A DNA stretch of 64,000 bases. Source: Agelas oroides. Taxonomy: Eukaryota > Porifera > Demospongiae > Agelasida > Agelasidae. Positions within the stretch are counted from its first letter, which is position 1. Each line of letters opens with the position of its first letter. Both the position numbers and the translations under genes were made by a program. Shown one piece after another: positions 1 through 11,939 of this stretch. The stretch covers positions 29,502,316 through 29,566,315 of the forward strand of contig OX422183.1 in the NCBI GenBank assembly GCA_949130485.1. Reading direction: 5' to 3'. The notes beneath the pieces are model-generated. The model was not told the origin of the DNA, did no database searches, and was given only the letters and a program-made list of their open reading frames with translations.

Positions 1-258
1 CCCACAGCCAGCCTGAGAGAGTAGCTAAAGTATTTCACAGCCTGTATAACAGGCAAAGAAAGTCTCCACAAGAGATAGGTTCATGCTATACAGGTTTGAA
101 CTAAGCTAACACTCACACCGTATGGGCATGCAAGCTGTACCTATCAGTAGCTATTTTTCAAACCAATGCTCAGTGAAGTCTGGCAGCAGCCTTCTCTTAA
201 TGTCAAAAGAACAGAGCTATAATGGACATCTGATTCACTCCAACAAGCACAAACACTC

Positions 259-299
<41 letters not shown>

Positions 300-528
300 A
301 CATCCAATATACTCTTGCTAGTGTGGAACTCACTCAGGCTTGCCCCCGTAATAAAGATATAGGTAAAGTCCTAGATAATCTACTAACATAAACATTTGTT
401 TCATTCCCAGGACTCAGACATTGTGTTGTGACTACATCTGTTTCCTCCTGAAATAAAGAGGGGAACAGTACTGTCAACTAAGGCTATATGCAATGCAGTT
501 ACACTATGTGAAGTATGAACTAAAATGT
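1..528. other. Gene-free stretch with a CA microsatellite
   Basis: I see no gene here. The only structure is an almost pure CA dinucleotide tract at about 260-304. The open frame that runs through it owes its middle to the repeat (a Thr-His run) and has no other coding signal. Confidence 0.6.
260..304. repeat. (CA)n microsatellite
   Basis: About 20 CA dinucleotides in a row, broken once by a T near the 3' end. Such tracts are usually length-polymorphic. Confidence 0.95.
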
Positions 529-615
529 AGCTCGATATTCGGACATGCACTGCTCAAAATTGTTCAATAAAAGATTCTGAACAATTTTGAGCAGTGCATA
601 TCCGAATATCGAGCT
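529..615. repeat. Long near-perfect hairpin (38-bp arms)
   Basis: The arms 529-566 and 578-615 are reverse complements with one mismatch (C in the left arm, T expected). The loop is 11 bases. The outer ends read AGCTCGATATTCGG and its complement. This is probably a short foldback MITE. The flanks show no convincing target duplication. Confidence 0.85.
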
Positions 616-616
616 G

Positions 617-1765
617 GTGTATCACGCTACTATGACCCTCAAGTCGTACATAAAAATGTAGCTACTAGATCAAAACTGTTATATACACTGTGTATAGCTA
701 CATTGTGTCTGTATACAACTATGTTAGTATACTATGGTAGTATCCACTATCTATCAAAGCGTGTGTAAAATCAAATGCATTAACCAACTTCACTCAAGTC
801 ATATTTAGCTATTTCAGCAATCACGTGATTGCAATAGTTTGAGCGAATCCACGAAATAGCACTTCTTTCTGTTATCTACGTGAAAATAAATGTCTTGCAA
901 CTTATAAAGGTCTGCTATCCACAAGGCCATTGCTGGTACGTTCCAGGACCCAAAAGAGCATTCCACGCGTCTAGCTGTCTTGAAATTTATGCATGTGAGC
1001 AAATTCTACTGAACTACGTAATCCTAAATATTTAACCCTAATGTCTTGCAGAAACCGTTCCCATATCCGATAACACAACGAAAAAGTGTCCATCATTATT
1101 AATAGTGGATAAACAACTATTGCAAAAATATATTTATGTTAATATATTTGCTTTCATGTTGTCAACCCTGACTACATGAAAGCAAAGTGTGGCAGATAAG
1201 AATTTTCAATACTTTGTGGACTTTAATACTGACTTGGAAAACCGGTCAAATTTTTTCATACACAAAGAAAATATGGTGTACTACTGCTTTAGGCCACTTT
1301 GGTACTCTGTTATTTTTGTGGCTGTCCTTGAAGGTCGTTTTTTTTTTTGCTTGTTTGTTTTTTTTTTTAATGTTGAACAAAGAATTATAACAATTCAGTG
1401 TACAGTCCAATAGCCGAAGCTAGTATAAAGGACCTCAAAATAAAAAACAACAAGGCAATGGCTCATACAGATAAGAGCTACAAGGAAAATAAGGTTTTAA
1501 GATTACCTTTAAAAGAAGTGATAGAGAAAACTATTTCATTAGGTAAGGAGTTCCAGAGCTTAGTTGAAAAAAAAAGAATTAGAAAAAGATACAGTTTTGG
1601 CGAGAGGTTTGGGTTGTACTAGACATTTAGTATGATAAATTCTTTAATTGTAAAATAGCCAGGTGGGCAAAAGGAAAGGCCATTTAAAAATTAAAGTAGT
1701 TTGTGATACTGATGCCGTGATTCAAGAGATGGTAGTTCATATGGGAGACTAGAGTTGTGACTGGA
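617..1765. other. Gene-free stretch
   Basis: AT-rich sequence with T-runs at about 1338-1368. Around 1148-1187 there is a short inverted repeat, in which TTTGCTTTCATG is mirrored by CATGAAAGCAAA. Open frames here are short and lysine- or phenylalanine-rich because of base composition. I see no gene. Confidence 0.5.
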
Positions 1766-2640
1766 CTAAGTCTTGGTCGCAATTTGAATTGCAAAGTATT
1801 GGACGCTCTCCAGTAGTTTCTTGTCTTTTGAATCCGTATTCAAGTATAGGAAGAACTTGGGTTTTATGTAAGTGCAGAATAGACTCAGGAGAACAGTGGG
1901 GGGAGAAAGTGCGATATATTTGCAACAAACACCTTCAATGTGTTTGGACCATGTGAGGTCGTCTGATAGCCAAATGCCTAGATATTTGAAATGTCTCACT
2001 TTTTCGATCTGGATACCATTGAGTGAAAATGATGGACAATGTGATTTCTGATGCGAGAAATTAGCATGACTTTGGTTTTGTTGGCATTCAGGGTTAAGTG
2101 ATTTGCAACTGTCCAATTGCCTATTGCGTCGATGTCCTTCTGGAAATTGGAAAAGTCAGAATCTGACTCAATTGGTTTAAAAGGTAAGATGTCATCAGCA
2201 AATAAGAAAAGTTTTGCTCCAGGTGACAGAGGAACATCTGAAATGTCATACAACAGAAATAGTAGCGGACCAAGTATAGACCCCTGCGGCACTCCCGATC
2301 TAACTGGGAGCCAAGTCGAAGAACATCCTTTGAAGACAACTCGTTGGAAACGGTTCGACAAGTAGCTAATCAGCCAGCGATGGATGATTGATGGAGTTTT
2401 GAGATGGTAAATTGTATTCAACAGTGTATTGTGAGGCACACTGTCAAAGGCTTTTTTATATCACAAAACACACAGGCTACTCTTTTTCTGATCTCAAGTG
2501 CCTTGTGCCATTCATGGATAGACAGGAGAAGAGGAGTTGTGGTACAACGGCCTGGTCGAAACCCAAATGGGTCGTCGGCCAGGATATTGTTTTTGGAGAT
2601 AAATTCTGTAATCAGTTGATGGTTGGGCTATCAATTTCTA
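1766..2640 (-). pseudogene. Non-LTR retrotransposon reverse transcriptase fragment (CR1/L2/Jockey-like), broken
   Basis: Read on the minus strand from about 2640 downward, the sequence shows reverse transcriptase motifs in their usual order. First comes GFRPGR, in a frame ending near 2450. A one-base slip in an A-run follows, then AFDSVPHN. Next come SGVPQGSILGPLLFLLY and FADD (catalytic block, normally F/Y-A-D-D), then the conserved NKTK and the thumb-like FKYLGIWLSDDLTWSKHI. The last part is in another frame (1766-2116). At least two frame breaks are needed to read through it. The endonuclease domain and the 3' tail are absent, so this is a truncated, dead copy. The motif spacing fits the Jockey/CR1/L2 group; the exact clade cannot be fixed by eye. 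Confidence 0.9.
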
Positions 2641-2649
2641 TTAAAAAAT

Positions 2650-4460
2650 ACTAGGCCTACATTTAGTGTCTCGTCCAGATGCTACATTTTGTGTCTCTTC
2701 CATGCATGCATGGGGAACGTAGCTTCACGTCTCCAGGAGCCGAGCGTTTTTTCTACGGACGAACAATGCTATAATAGTAACAGCCGACCATGCACCTGCT
2801 TGAGTATATTTCAGAGAAGGTCGCCGGTTATAAAAGTACTGCATGGCGCGTTTTTTTATCGTGTTTGAAATTAGGAAAAAATATTGTGCACCCGAACATT
2901 TATACTGAGTGACTAGTATGGCAAAAGTCGGTTACGTGGCATCCGAAGCTACCATACCACTTGTCCAAAGTGCGACTTCACGATACCTGGAGCACGTAAA
3001 ACCGTTAACAGTGGACATTTGGTCTTGGTAGCACAATATCAGCACTCTATAGTTAACTTAGCATGGTCACGAGATTATATCGTAACTGTCAGAACAATGT
3101 GTCGGTGTTCAAAGCGGACTCTGAAGGATTTTCACAGACGAGTACTTTTTGTATTAGGCCTCAATTCGTGGATTTTCAGTTTCTCATCGTCGGGCCGCAG
3201 TGATTTTCTGCGATAGAATTTTTCACTCACGCTTATCATTGCGTCAAAGAACGAGCGATAAGCTTCTTAATCGCAGCGACCGTAAACGCAACACTAACAA
3301 ATTTCTCTGTCTACTGCACAGCATCCAAATGAACCCTTCTTCTATGGTGTAGACTATAATGAACGCTGATTCTTCTGCCATCACGTTTGTCAACTTCTCA
3401 AGTTCGTGAGAAGTATATCAGTTGGCTGTAGATACATATAATTATAATGCTAATATACCCGACTGCCCGCATTGCGTGCAGAGGAAGCATCTGACGATAA
3501 AGTAGAAATCAACGAATTGGAGCCTTAGCGAAAGTCTTGTCCCGAAAAAAAAACGCTGCAGGGTGCAATAAGCAAACTGAATAGTGTCCTTCATTAATTT
3601 AGACTGCAACTGCACTGTATACATCTACTATCTCAATGATTTTTATGCCATACCGTTATCCTCGGTGAACTTGAAGTCGCTGCTGGCAGATGAATATCCA
3701 TCGTTCTTTCACTCCACCAGGTAGAAAGCGGAAGACCCAAATCGTCGCGCAACTCCCGCAACAGTAGCGGAAACTCTGGCTGTTCTCCTAACCCAGACCT
3801 TGAGTGAAAGGGCTGGAGAATTTGTGTAGTGAAGTTGTGTAGCCTGCAAAAAGTTGCTTGTAAAGTCACAGACTACAGCCGGGGGCGATTTCGATGTTCG
3901 CGCGAACTTTTATACAGCGGTTTTTGCAACATCTGGTTACAGCTTTGATTTTTACGGTCTGCATGACACGCCCCCATGCTGGAGCTTTGTAACGCGATGG
4001 TTTGACTGCAGGCAGTTTAGTGACGCCTAGCTATACTCCTACATTTCTAGAAAGATGTTTTGCACTTCAAGTTACTAGTCCATACAGCCAGTAATTGTGA
4101 TGAAAATGACATTTGGCGAAATCACCTCCAACTGATGGGTGAAATACAAATTGGCATTAATTTTGTGGATTGCAATAGTGATTACGGCATCTGTAATGAT
4201 TGAGTCACGTAGAGTTTCAACTGGAGAGTGCCCATCCTATAATTATACAACTCTACATGTTTGAAAAACAATGCAGTGGAAGATAGAGAGGGTATTCTAA
4301 GGATTGCTATGCTGTTACTCAAAGGATTAGTAATTTACCTCTCTGAGCAATCTGATTGTAGTGATTGCTGCAACAACATACGGTGATGCTTTATTGTTAG
4401 GCCCCAGTTCTCCCAGTTAAGGTGTACAGACCTAATTTTTCACCAAGAATGCAGGGTGCA
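2650..4460. other. Gene-free stretch, relatively CpG-rich in the middle
   Basis: About 1.8 kb without a recognisable gene. The part from 2690 to 4000 has more CpG than its surroundings and several short open frames. One is a 78-residue minus-strand frame at 3633-3869, which could be an exon but matches no family I know. I leave it uncalled. Confidence 0.4.
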
Positions 4461-4717
4461 CATGAAAATCTTGGCCTGGGGACAAGGCTATATAACCTTG
4501 CATGGTTGTGGACCAGCACAGTTACACACCTTTAGGTCCATTGATTTAGTGTAGGGTAGCAAGTCAACCTGAGCCCATATAATCTGGCAACCAAATCAAT
4601 TCTAGCATGCCTACATTAAACACCATCAATGAAATAAAGACTCCGAGGAGGGAACTATATTTTATGTGGGCTTCATACGCAAAAGCAGATGGGTTGTTCT
4701 ATTTGACTCCAAAAGGG

Positions 4718-4918
4718 TTACCCTGGTTGCAGACAAGTGAGGATACAGTGTGGTTTATTTTTAGTTTGTGTAGTGGAGTGTAATAAATCATCTTGAGCCC
4801 ACATCATTTTACCACCACCAATTGAATCATTCGCGTAAGGATTCACTGTAACTGCATTCAGAGGTGTAGTACCTATGACGGAATTCACTGCAACTTTGAA
4901 ATAAACTTGTTGGGACAC
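4718..4918 (-). pseudogene. Coding-like fragment preserved in the 4.5-7.7 kb repeat units
   Basis: The minus strand of unit A encodes a 66-residue frame containing QQVYFKVAVNS, then TTPLNAVTVNP. The matching segment of unit C (plus strand, about 7395-7480) gives HVYFKVAVHS and, after a frame slip, SNTFMVNPN. Unit B gives QQVYFKVAVN and then frame breaks. The peptide similarity suggests the repeat once carried an exon. I do not recognise the family. All three copies are too damaged or too short to be a working gene. Confidence 0.4.
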
Positions 4919-6038
4919 CTGAAAATTCCATCCTAATTAGTAGCTATATGTTTTAAATATCAGCAGCATGCTCACTATTTCTCTAGTGCCAAAGGTACAT
5001 ACATGCTTTTAGTGGACTTGCTTTCAGGTTTTCTTGTATAATATATTTATGTATGTGCAAAAGGTAATTTGATAGAGACAAAATTTGACAGTGCATCATT
5101 GACCACCAACCAATAAATTTACTTCAACACATTTTCTGGTTATATGATTGTTAGCAACTTGTCCAATTCTAGCATGCCTACATTAACCACCAATTGAAAC
5201 ATTTGCATTAGGAGTCACCATAACTGCATTCAAAGCTGTAGTACTTGTGATGGATTCACTGCAACTTTGAAATAAACTTGTTGTGACACCTGAAAATTCC
5301 ATCCTAATTAGTAGCTATGTTTTGAGAATATCAGCGACATGTTCACTATTTTTCGTTGCATAATTGGAAGGATTAACTGCTCTAGTGCCAATGCTTTACA
5401 GTGGACTGAAAGTATATTGTATGTACAAGTTTCTTTGTATGACATACATATGGGCAAATTTAGAAGTGCCATCATTGAATAAGTTTAGTTTAACACATTT
5501 TCTGGTTACAGGGTAGTAAATTAACAACTTGTCCAATAATAATATGGTATGAAAACTTAATAGCCTGTACATACTGGAGTTATTATTTCGAATAGCACTA
5601 ATGCTTTTTCACGTCTCAACAACCTCTTTACAAAAAAAAAATGGCGTACCCAAATGTGTGTTCTACTTCTGCCTAGTATGCTTTTTCCCATGCCCTACTG
5701 CTCTATATATAGTAGCTAGCTCATTTCCCTAAAAGGAAATAAGAAATGGGAAATGAGGAAATGGCGGGTGGGAAATCAATCAGTAGCTTTCTGAGAACTG
5801 GCTTGAAGAACTAGAATTGAAGATTGAGTGGTGAGTTTCGGTGCATCTAACAAGCAACTATAGGACTAACTATACTGAACTGTGTTACATATGTACATGT
5901 TATACAAAATAGCTGAAGCATTTGCAGCTGAACCAGATGTGGATTGTACTAGTTTCCAAGCTCTACTAATGAGGAAAGAAGGAGGGATTTAGTGAATATC
6001 TCAGCACTAGACTAAGTATGATTCAAAGAACTATGTAG

Positions 6039-6064
6039 TGTGTGTGTGTGTGTGTGTGTGTGTG
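6039..6064. repeat. (GT)n microsatellite
   Basis: About 13 GT dinucleotides without interruption, inside the loop of the compound inverted repeat. Confidence 0.9.
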
Positions 6065-7965
6065 CATTATTCACATTGCCTTGCTCAGATAACTAATGCA
6101 GTAGTATGAGGCCTACAAGTATAGTTCCCTCCTCCATGTCAATCTACATTGATGCTTGTACAAAATCTCCTTGCTGCATGCGACTATATACTTACATAAC
6201 TATACTGTAAATTGAAATGCTTCATAGGATAATTGTAAGATGCTTATGCAGACACTAATGCTGACATATTAACCAAACTGTGAGGGCCTGAACAATTGTA
6301 AACACATACTTGTGTACTGCACCTATGTACTTGAACTTACTTGTTAATTATCTGCACATAGTGGTTGACTGTTATATCTACTTGGTGCTAATCCGCTATA
6401 TTTAACATAGCTACTTGGTAATTATTGTGTTGTTCTGTATGTCTGAGTTTAGTTGCTATGCAGATGTATATACTCAATATTAAAGTAGCTCATTTTTGCC
6501 GTTATATCGCTAGTGAAATTGGTGACATGAATCAGCTACAACCTTCAAGTTATGTGTCTCTTGTTAGGTAAACTGGACCATGCAGTAGTAGTTTTTGCAT
6601 TACTTGGAATGGAAACCAGCAATCCCCTGTGGTTCACTTGCATGCAAACGCCTGAGCTGTTACATATAACATGTACATATGAAAGGCAGTTCACTATAGT
6701 TAGTCCTAGCTGCTTATTAGATGCAGCAAAACTCACTACTCAGACTTAAATTCTAGTTCTTCAAGCCAGTTCTCAGAAAGCTACTGATTGATTTCCCACT
6801 TGTCATTTCCCATTTCTCAAAACTCCCACTCAGTCTTGAATATTAGTTCTTCAGCCAATTACTCGCAAAGAACCTATCTCTGCTCAAAAAGTAATGATCC
6901 ATTTTCTACTTGACGTTTCTTCCATTTTCATTCCTCATTTACACTCCCAGGGCAATCAGCATTGCATATGTATAGCATTAGGTTATGGGAAAAGCATACA
7001 ATGTCCTATTAGGCAGCTTATAATTTCACATCTGATAATATATATGTTTTTGTAAAGAGGCTGTTAAAATGTGAAAAAGCATTAGTGCTGTCGAAAACTT
7101 CAGCATTCCAGTAACTTGAGTAAGTACACCATAGAGTTTTACTACCATAATATTTTGTTTTAATTACTACCCTATAAGGTTTGTGATCAATGATGGCACT
7201 GCCAAATTCGGTTTTCTTACTTATTCCCATATGTGCATATGCCATACAAAAAAACTTGTACATACAAGGTACTTTCAGTCCACTATACAAAAGGAGGGGC
7301 ACTAGCACAGCAAATTCTTCAAATTATGCGAAGAGAAATTAATGAGCATGCCATATACTGAACGTAGCTTCAAATTGTGATGGAATTTTGAAGCCCCACC
7401 ACATGTGTATTTCAAAGTTGCAGTGCATTCCACCTTACAACTGCTTCAAATACATTTATGGTGAATCCTAACACAGATGTTCCACTTGATGATAATTATG
7501 ATTTCAGGTTGATTTATTACCCTCCAGTATAGCTACCAAAAGTTTAAAAAAAAAAGTAAATCTGCTATACCTTCACTTGTTTGTAATCACTTTGGGATTA
7601 CACTGACAACCCATCTGCCTCTGCATATGAGGCCTTCATAAAATATAGTTCCCTCCTAGGATCCACCCCTCTATATGAACGATCAATGGACCACATCTCC
7701 CTATACATAGATTTTATGCCAAGTCACCCACATGCATGCATATATGCATGTGCATCCTATGTAACAACTTATAGATACTTGCTTTTTGGATACAGCAGTC
7801 AGGCAGAAGTTCACAGGCTCAGCTAGCTTGTGTACTACATTACCAGCTGCATGCCCAAAAGTAGACCTTACCAAGGGAATACCATGTAGTAGATACATCT
7901 TATATTTTATATGCAAAAACTGTGGATCAACATCATTGTGCATATTAGCAAGACTGATGTAGCAG

Positions 7966-8530
7966 ATGGCAGGTAGGCCTCTGTTTCATCTTGATTGGGA
8001 AGAAAAGTGTCATGGAGATGAAATGCACAACATGTCAGACAAAGTCATCAGAGTTAACAGCACAAGCCACAAAGTGCAAAGTACTCCAGATACCAAGTCC
8101 CCTTCATTACTACCTTGGAGAGTTTCCTTCATCCAGTCAGATCTTACTAAAGTTGAGTCATCAGTGATACTACTCACAAGCAGATCCAATCATCTTTTTC
8201 TAAAGCCCATGCAGGATACCTCAAAGCAGGAGTACAGTAGTTTTAGAGTAAAATAAGTGCTTCAGTGGCAGGATATAGCATCATGAATATACAGGTGTTG
8301 TGGTTTGTTCCTCATCCTTCTCATGTTGGTCAGTCTTGATGGTAAGGATGTCAATGATGGAAGACATATCACCAATTAGAAACCCCAGCAGATTCATCTC
8401 TGTTGAATCCTGGGTGACATCCAGATACCATCCTTGACATCAGGATTGGCACAAATAATTTTAGACATCTGGCTGTTCAACTGCAACCCAATCTCAGACC
8501 ACATTTGCTTCACCACTTCAGAGTCATTCC
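7966..8530. repeat. Unclassified dispersed repeat, copy A (uninterrupted)
   Basis: This segment matches 18468-19840 in the same orientation but lacks the two insertions found there. Shared stretches include TTGATTGGGAAGA, TACTACTCACAA, GATAGCATCATGA (with one extra base) and ATCAGGATTGGC. It therefore serves as the empty-site reference for the piggyBac-like and hAT insertions in copy B. The 96-residue frame at 7966-8256 is not conserved in copy B and is probably fortuitous. Confidence 0.75.
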
Positions 8531-8843
8531 TGAGTCTCAATATTCAACCTCTTAAATTGAAACAGAACTATTCAACCAAGTGAAGAAATAATTGCAGGGA
8601 GGAATGTGATGGTTCTCACTGCGAATGCAGATTTATTTCATCTTGTCAAAAGATCACTAGCAGAAGCAGCTGCCTGATTTTATTATATACTTGTTTATCG
8701 ATATTCCAACTGATTGATTATGTACTTACTCTTGTCTGGTGGCTGTTAACTTTCATTTTAATATCTGACTACTGATACTTTCTTTTATCAGAGCACATTT
8801 CATATAGCATCATTTAATGACACTGTTGTAGTAGTAGAATTAA

Positions 8844-9802
8844 GGTAGGACAACCTTGAATCGCGAATCGGGCCGATTCCGCTCATGAATAATTACAGTT
8901 GTCTGCCAAAGGTACAAATGGCGCGATTGAAATTCATTGGCTTGTTTACACTTTCCCATGGCGGCAACCGGAATCAACAAGGGGGGCGTGGCCCTTTGAT
9001 GTGGCCTGCGGCCCTTTGTAGTGGTCTGGCGGCACTTCAATGTGGCTGGGCGGAACTTTGAAGAAATCCTCCAACACTTAAAAAAAAAAAACACAGTAAA
9101 AAGATTTTCTAGCTCGTTGAATGTGATGGTTGGCTATTTGTGTGTGCAAAGCTTGCCTGAGTGGGCTTGAATGTTTGTGAGTGTGGTGGAAAGGCAGAGA
9201 GCCCTCCTGGAAGACGGGTGTCATCACACAGTTGTCTGGCAAAGGTACTGTAGAAAGCTGACTTTTCGGGCTTGTAGGCCCCGCCCGATTTTATGCTAGC
9301 GGGAATGTGTGTAACTTGGCTCCATTCTAGGGGCAATGACAGGGAGTAGGTTTGTGGGCATAACTCCCTGGCTTGGAAGTGAGCGGGAAAAAGCATACGT
9401 AGTTTTGTAGGGGGTGAGTTGAGCTTTCTGAAACTGGGCTCAGTGTTGGTTGGTTTGAGTGGAGGTGTGTCGAATTTTTCTTGAAAGCCAGCATAGCCAA
9501 AATTACTGCTTTTGAGGTCAAATGTGTGTTTTGGCCTGTAGACTGGAACTGAAGTGGTCCCAGGACAAACCCATACGTAAGCTTTTACTTGCTTTGTGTG
9601 TGTGTTGATGATGTGGTCAGACTGGGGGTGGAGCCTTGGAGAGGGTACAAATTTTTTATTTTAGCTGAGGGACTAAAAATTGGCATTATCAGGTAAAGAA
9701 AGCAGTTTGGTACAAACTTTTTGTGAATCCTGTGTACGCTTAGACATTACCCATCAGTCCGTCCACTTTGCTCGGAGATTTGTGATTCAAGGTTGTCCTA
9801 CC
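8844..9802. mobile_element. Non-autonomous DNA transposon with TTAA target duplication, 959 bp
   Basis: The ends are exact inverted repeats. GGTAGGACAACCTTGAATC at 8844-8862 is mirrored by GATTCAAGGTTGTCCTACC at 9784-9802. Both ends are directly flanked by TTAA (8840-8843 and 9803-9806), the target preferred by the piggyBac and Kolobok superfamilies. The interior is more GC-rich than the surroundings and contains a short internal repeat (ACAGTTGTCTG at about 8895 and 9229). It has no recognisable transposase, so the element depended on another for movement. Confidence 0.8.
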
Positions 9803-9823
9803 TTAAAGCATATTTTAGCCCTA

Positions 9824-9960
9824 AGCCTAAGGCTAACCCTAAGGCTAACCCTAAGCATGCTAACCCTGAAGTTTGCCCTAACCCTAAACTTCGTAACCCT
9901 AGCCCAAATTCTAACCCTATTTTCATTAACCCTAATCTCACTAACCCTATTTGAGCCCAT
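9824..9960. repeat. Degenerate telomere-like (CCCTAA) repeats
   Basis: Over about 135 bp the words CTAACCCTAAG, CTAACCCTA and their variants recur irregularly. The animal telomere unit is TTAGGG/CCCTAA. The array is interstitial and degenerate and begins about 20 bp outside the TTAA element. It also generates a spurious leucine/threonine-rich open frame. Confidence 0.75.
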
Positions 9961-10155
9961 GAATCTAACTAAAGCTCAGCCTACATAGGCAAAAACCCAG
10001 GGTTTTTGTCATCTCATGAATATTAATTAGTTGGGGTTATTTAGCCCTCTCCAGTGATCATGAACGTCACTGGGTTCAATCAGCTGTCCAATGGGAATGT
10101 TGACTCATGTTGATCATCATGAATGTCCTTAGTGGCCTTTTTGTTGTGTCTTCAG

Positions 10156-11637
10156 CGGCTTGGTGTTATAGGTTTATCAACGAATTTTCGTACTTCTATG
10201 CTGATATGAAAGACGAGCCTTCCGAAATCACCCTGCATTCTACAGATAATGGGTTTAACCAAGAAGGTAGGTGTAAGGTAAAAGTTTGGGAGTGTGTGTA
10301 TTGCATTTCATGCTGATTATTGTGGCTACAAAGTGTGGTCATAGATGTATGCAGTGACTGGACTGAATCTGTAATTTGGTGTGACTGTGATGACACTTTG
10401 TTTTTATCACAGCCAGTCAGATGTGGTGTCTTGCATGGCTGCTACCAATTATCATTGGTGAAAAGGTACCTGTGGATGATGAACACTGGCAGAACTTCCT
10501 TGACCTGCTGGTGATCCTGACTACGTATTTGCTCCAGTTATCTCTTTGGATAGTGCTGCTTTCCTCCATGATGCTATTTGTTCCCACCATGAGCAGTTTT
10601 GCAGACTATATCCTGGAAGATCTATCACACCAAAACTGCACTACATGATTCCCATACCGGAATGGATTCTAAAGTGAGTACTGAATGCTAAAGTGTCCAT
10701 TTGAGTGATGAGGGTCATAGGAACGAACCTTTTTCTTCAACAATTACTACCTGTTGCTATCCTCTTCATTCTGTGCAGGATTGGTCCACTCATCAGGCAC
10801 TGGTGCATGCGATACAAAGCCAAGCATAGTTATTTCAAAAGACTTGCCAAGAATGCTTGGAACTTCAGAAACATCAGTAAAACTCTGGTGAGTTGACACA
10901 GCGGCTAATGTGCTATTATTTGAACTCTGCTGAAGAGGGCCACAGCTTTCTGGACGAGACCATCAGTACTGGAAGGGGTAAATTACATTGTATTGACGTT
11001 GTAATAATGGCGATGTGTTAGTCATTATAGAGCTAATCAGTAGTAACAAGTTTTTTTTCATCCTGTTCTAGCCACCCTTCTCCATGATGCTAGTGTGCTG
11101 GATTGCCTCAGGAAAGCCTTCCTCATCACACAGAAGAGGGGGATTTTTACAGGTAATTTACTCCCTATGGTTATTAATATACTAATACTACTATTACCAT
11201 AACTAATGCATATAGCTGCAAAGCATGGAGCTTGCATGCAGATTAATTTTGTGAGTTCACGATGAACTGCTGATACACAATACTTATATTATCTCCTCTT
11301 TTTCGTTAGGTTGAGCAAACTGGAGATTAACAGCATCTGTTATGAGGAAAATGCCATCGTGGTTCTACCTGCCACTTGGGATGATGATCCAGTATTTGCA
11401 GAACTGAAGCATATTGTGGCTGTAGATGTCAATCAGTACTACTTTGTTGTAGCTGAACTGGACACAGTAGGTTTCCACACCCACTTTCATGCCTATGAGG
11501 TTGTTTGTCCTACGACCTCCACAGCTCTTGCTGTTGTACAATATAACACACTAGCTGATCCATACCAACTTGGACTCTACAGGTGCACTGATCCTGTGAC
11601 ACACAATACCACTGTACTTGTCCCTGTAAAATACTAA
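10156..11637 (+). pseudogene. CACTA/EnSpm-like element protein, 3' half, five exons, two frame breaks
   Basis: Five segments with splice signals can be read on the plus strand. Exon a (about 10156-10266) follows TCTTCAG, ends at GTAGGT and holds INEFSYFYADMKDEPSEI. Exon b starts near 10412 after TTTATCACAG and holds QMWCLAWLLPIIIGEKV; a frame shift precedes TPKLHYMIPIPEWIL, which ends near 10673. Exon c starts after TTCTGTGCAG near 10780 and holds HWCMRYKAKHSYFKRLAK and NFRNISKTL; a second shift precedes QRLMCYYLNS. Exon d is about 11074-11152. Exon e (11310-11637) holds YYFVVAELDTVGFHTHFHAYEV and ends in a stop. The blocks LLP.(I)IGEKVP, CMR(Y/F).AKHSYFK and HFHAYEV are those of the long uncharacterised proteins carried by metazoan CACTA-like elements. 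The N-terminal catalytic part is not visible. Confidence 0.7.
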
Positions 11638-11650
11638 ATGTATATTGATG

Positions 11651-11860
11651 TACATTCAGAATATCAAGTTGGTTTGTGACTCTAGTAATGTTTCACTTGG
11701 ACTGGAATGGGAAAATCTAGTTTTACACCATACCGATTACTAAATCGTCTTAGCTTTTTCAAACCTACGAGACCAAAACTACTTCAAATAAGACAAACTA
11801 GGTATCAATCAACTCCACTCTACTTGTACATTCAGAATATCAAATTGGTTTGTGATTCCA
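11651..11860. repeat. Short direct repeat after the CACTA-like gene
   Basis: TGTACATTCAGAATATCAA followed by a GTTTGTGA-type tail occurs at about 11651 and again at about 11825, roughly 174 bp apart. It looks like a local duplication. Confidence 0.6.
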
Positions 11861-11939
11861 CTCCCTGGCAGTTTGTTTTCCACAATCACTGAATGCCTTG
11901 TGGATTACACATGCCTAATTCGGGCACCTTTTATTCATG

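Larger units (their letters stand above)
4540..7700. repeat. Compound repeat: three to four copies of a ~0.5 kb unit, two direct and one inverted
   Basis: Unit A (about 4540-5060) and unit B (about 5150-5640) lie in the same orientation. Unit C (about 7020-7690) is their reverse complement. Shared landmarks include AGGGAACTATATTTTATG, CACTGCAACTTTGAAAT, CAGTGGACTGAAAGTA and AGCACTAATGCTTTTTCAC. A further piece of the unit recurs at about 6104-6190. An inner inverted pair (5750-5830 and 6735-6840) carries AATTCTAGTTCTTCAAGCC and its complement. The result is a giant imperfect palindrome about 3 kb across. I cannot assign it to a known element. Confidence 0.8.

Noticed and set aside
122-391. 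89-residue open frame on plus
   Set aside because: Its core is the translated CA microsatellite; no other coding signal.
7966-8256. 96-residue frame
   Set aside because: It lies in a dispersed repeat and its frame is not conserved in the copy at 18.5 kb.
8840-9094. 84-residue minus-strand frame in the TTAA element
   Set aside because: Runs into the terminal repeat and has no domain; likely a by-product of the GC-rich interior.
9680-9988. 102-residue leucine/threonine-rich frame
   Set aside because: The repetitive half is translated telomere-like sequence.
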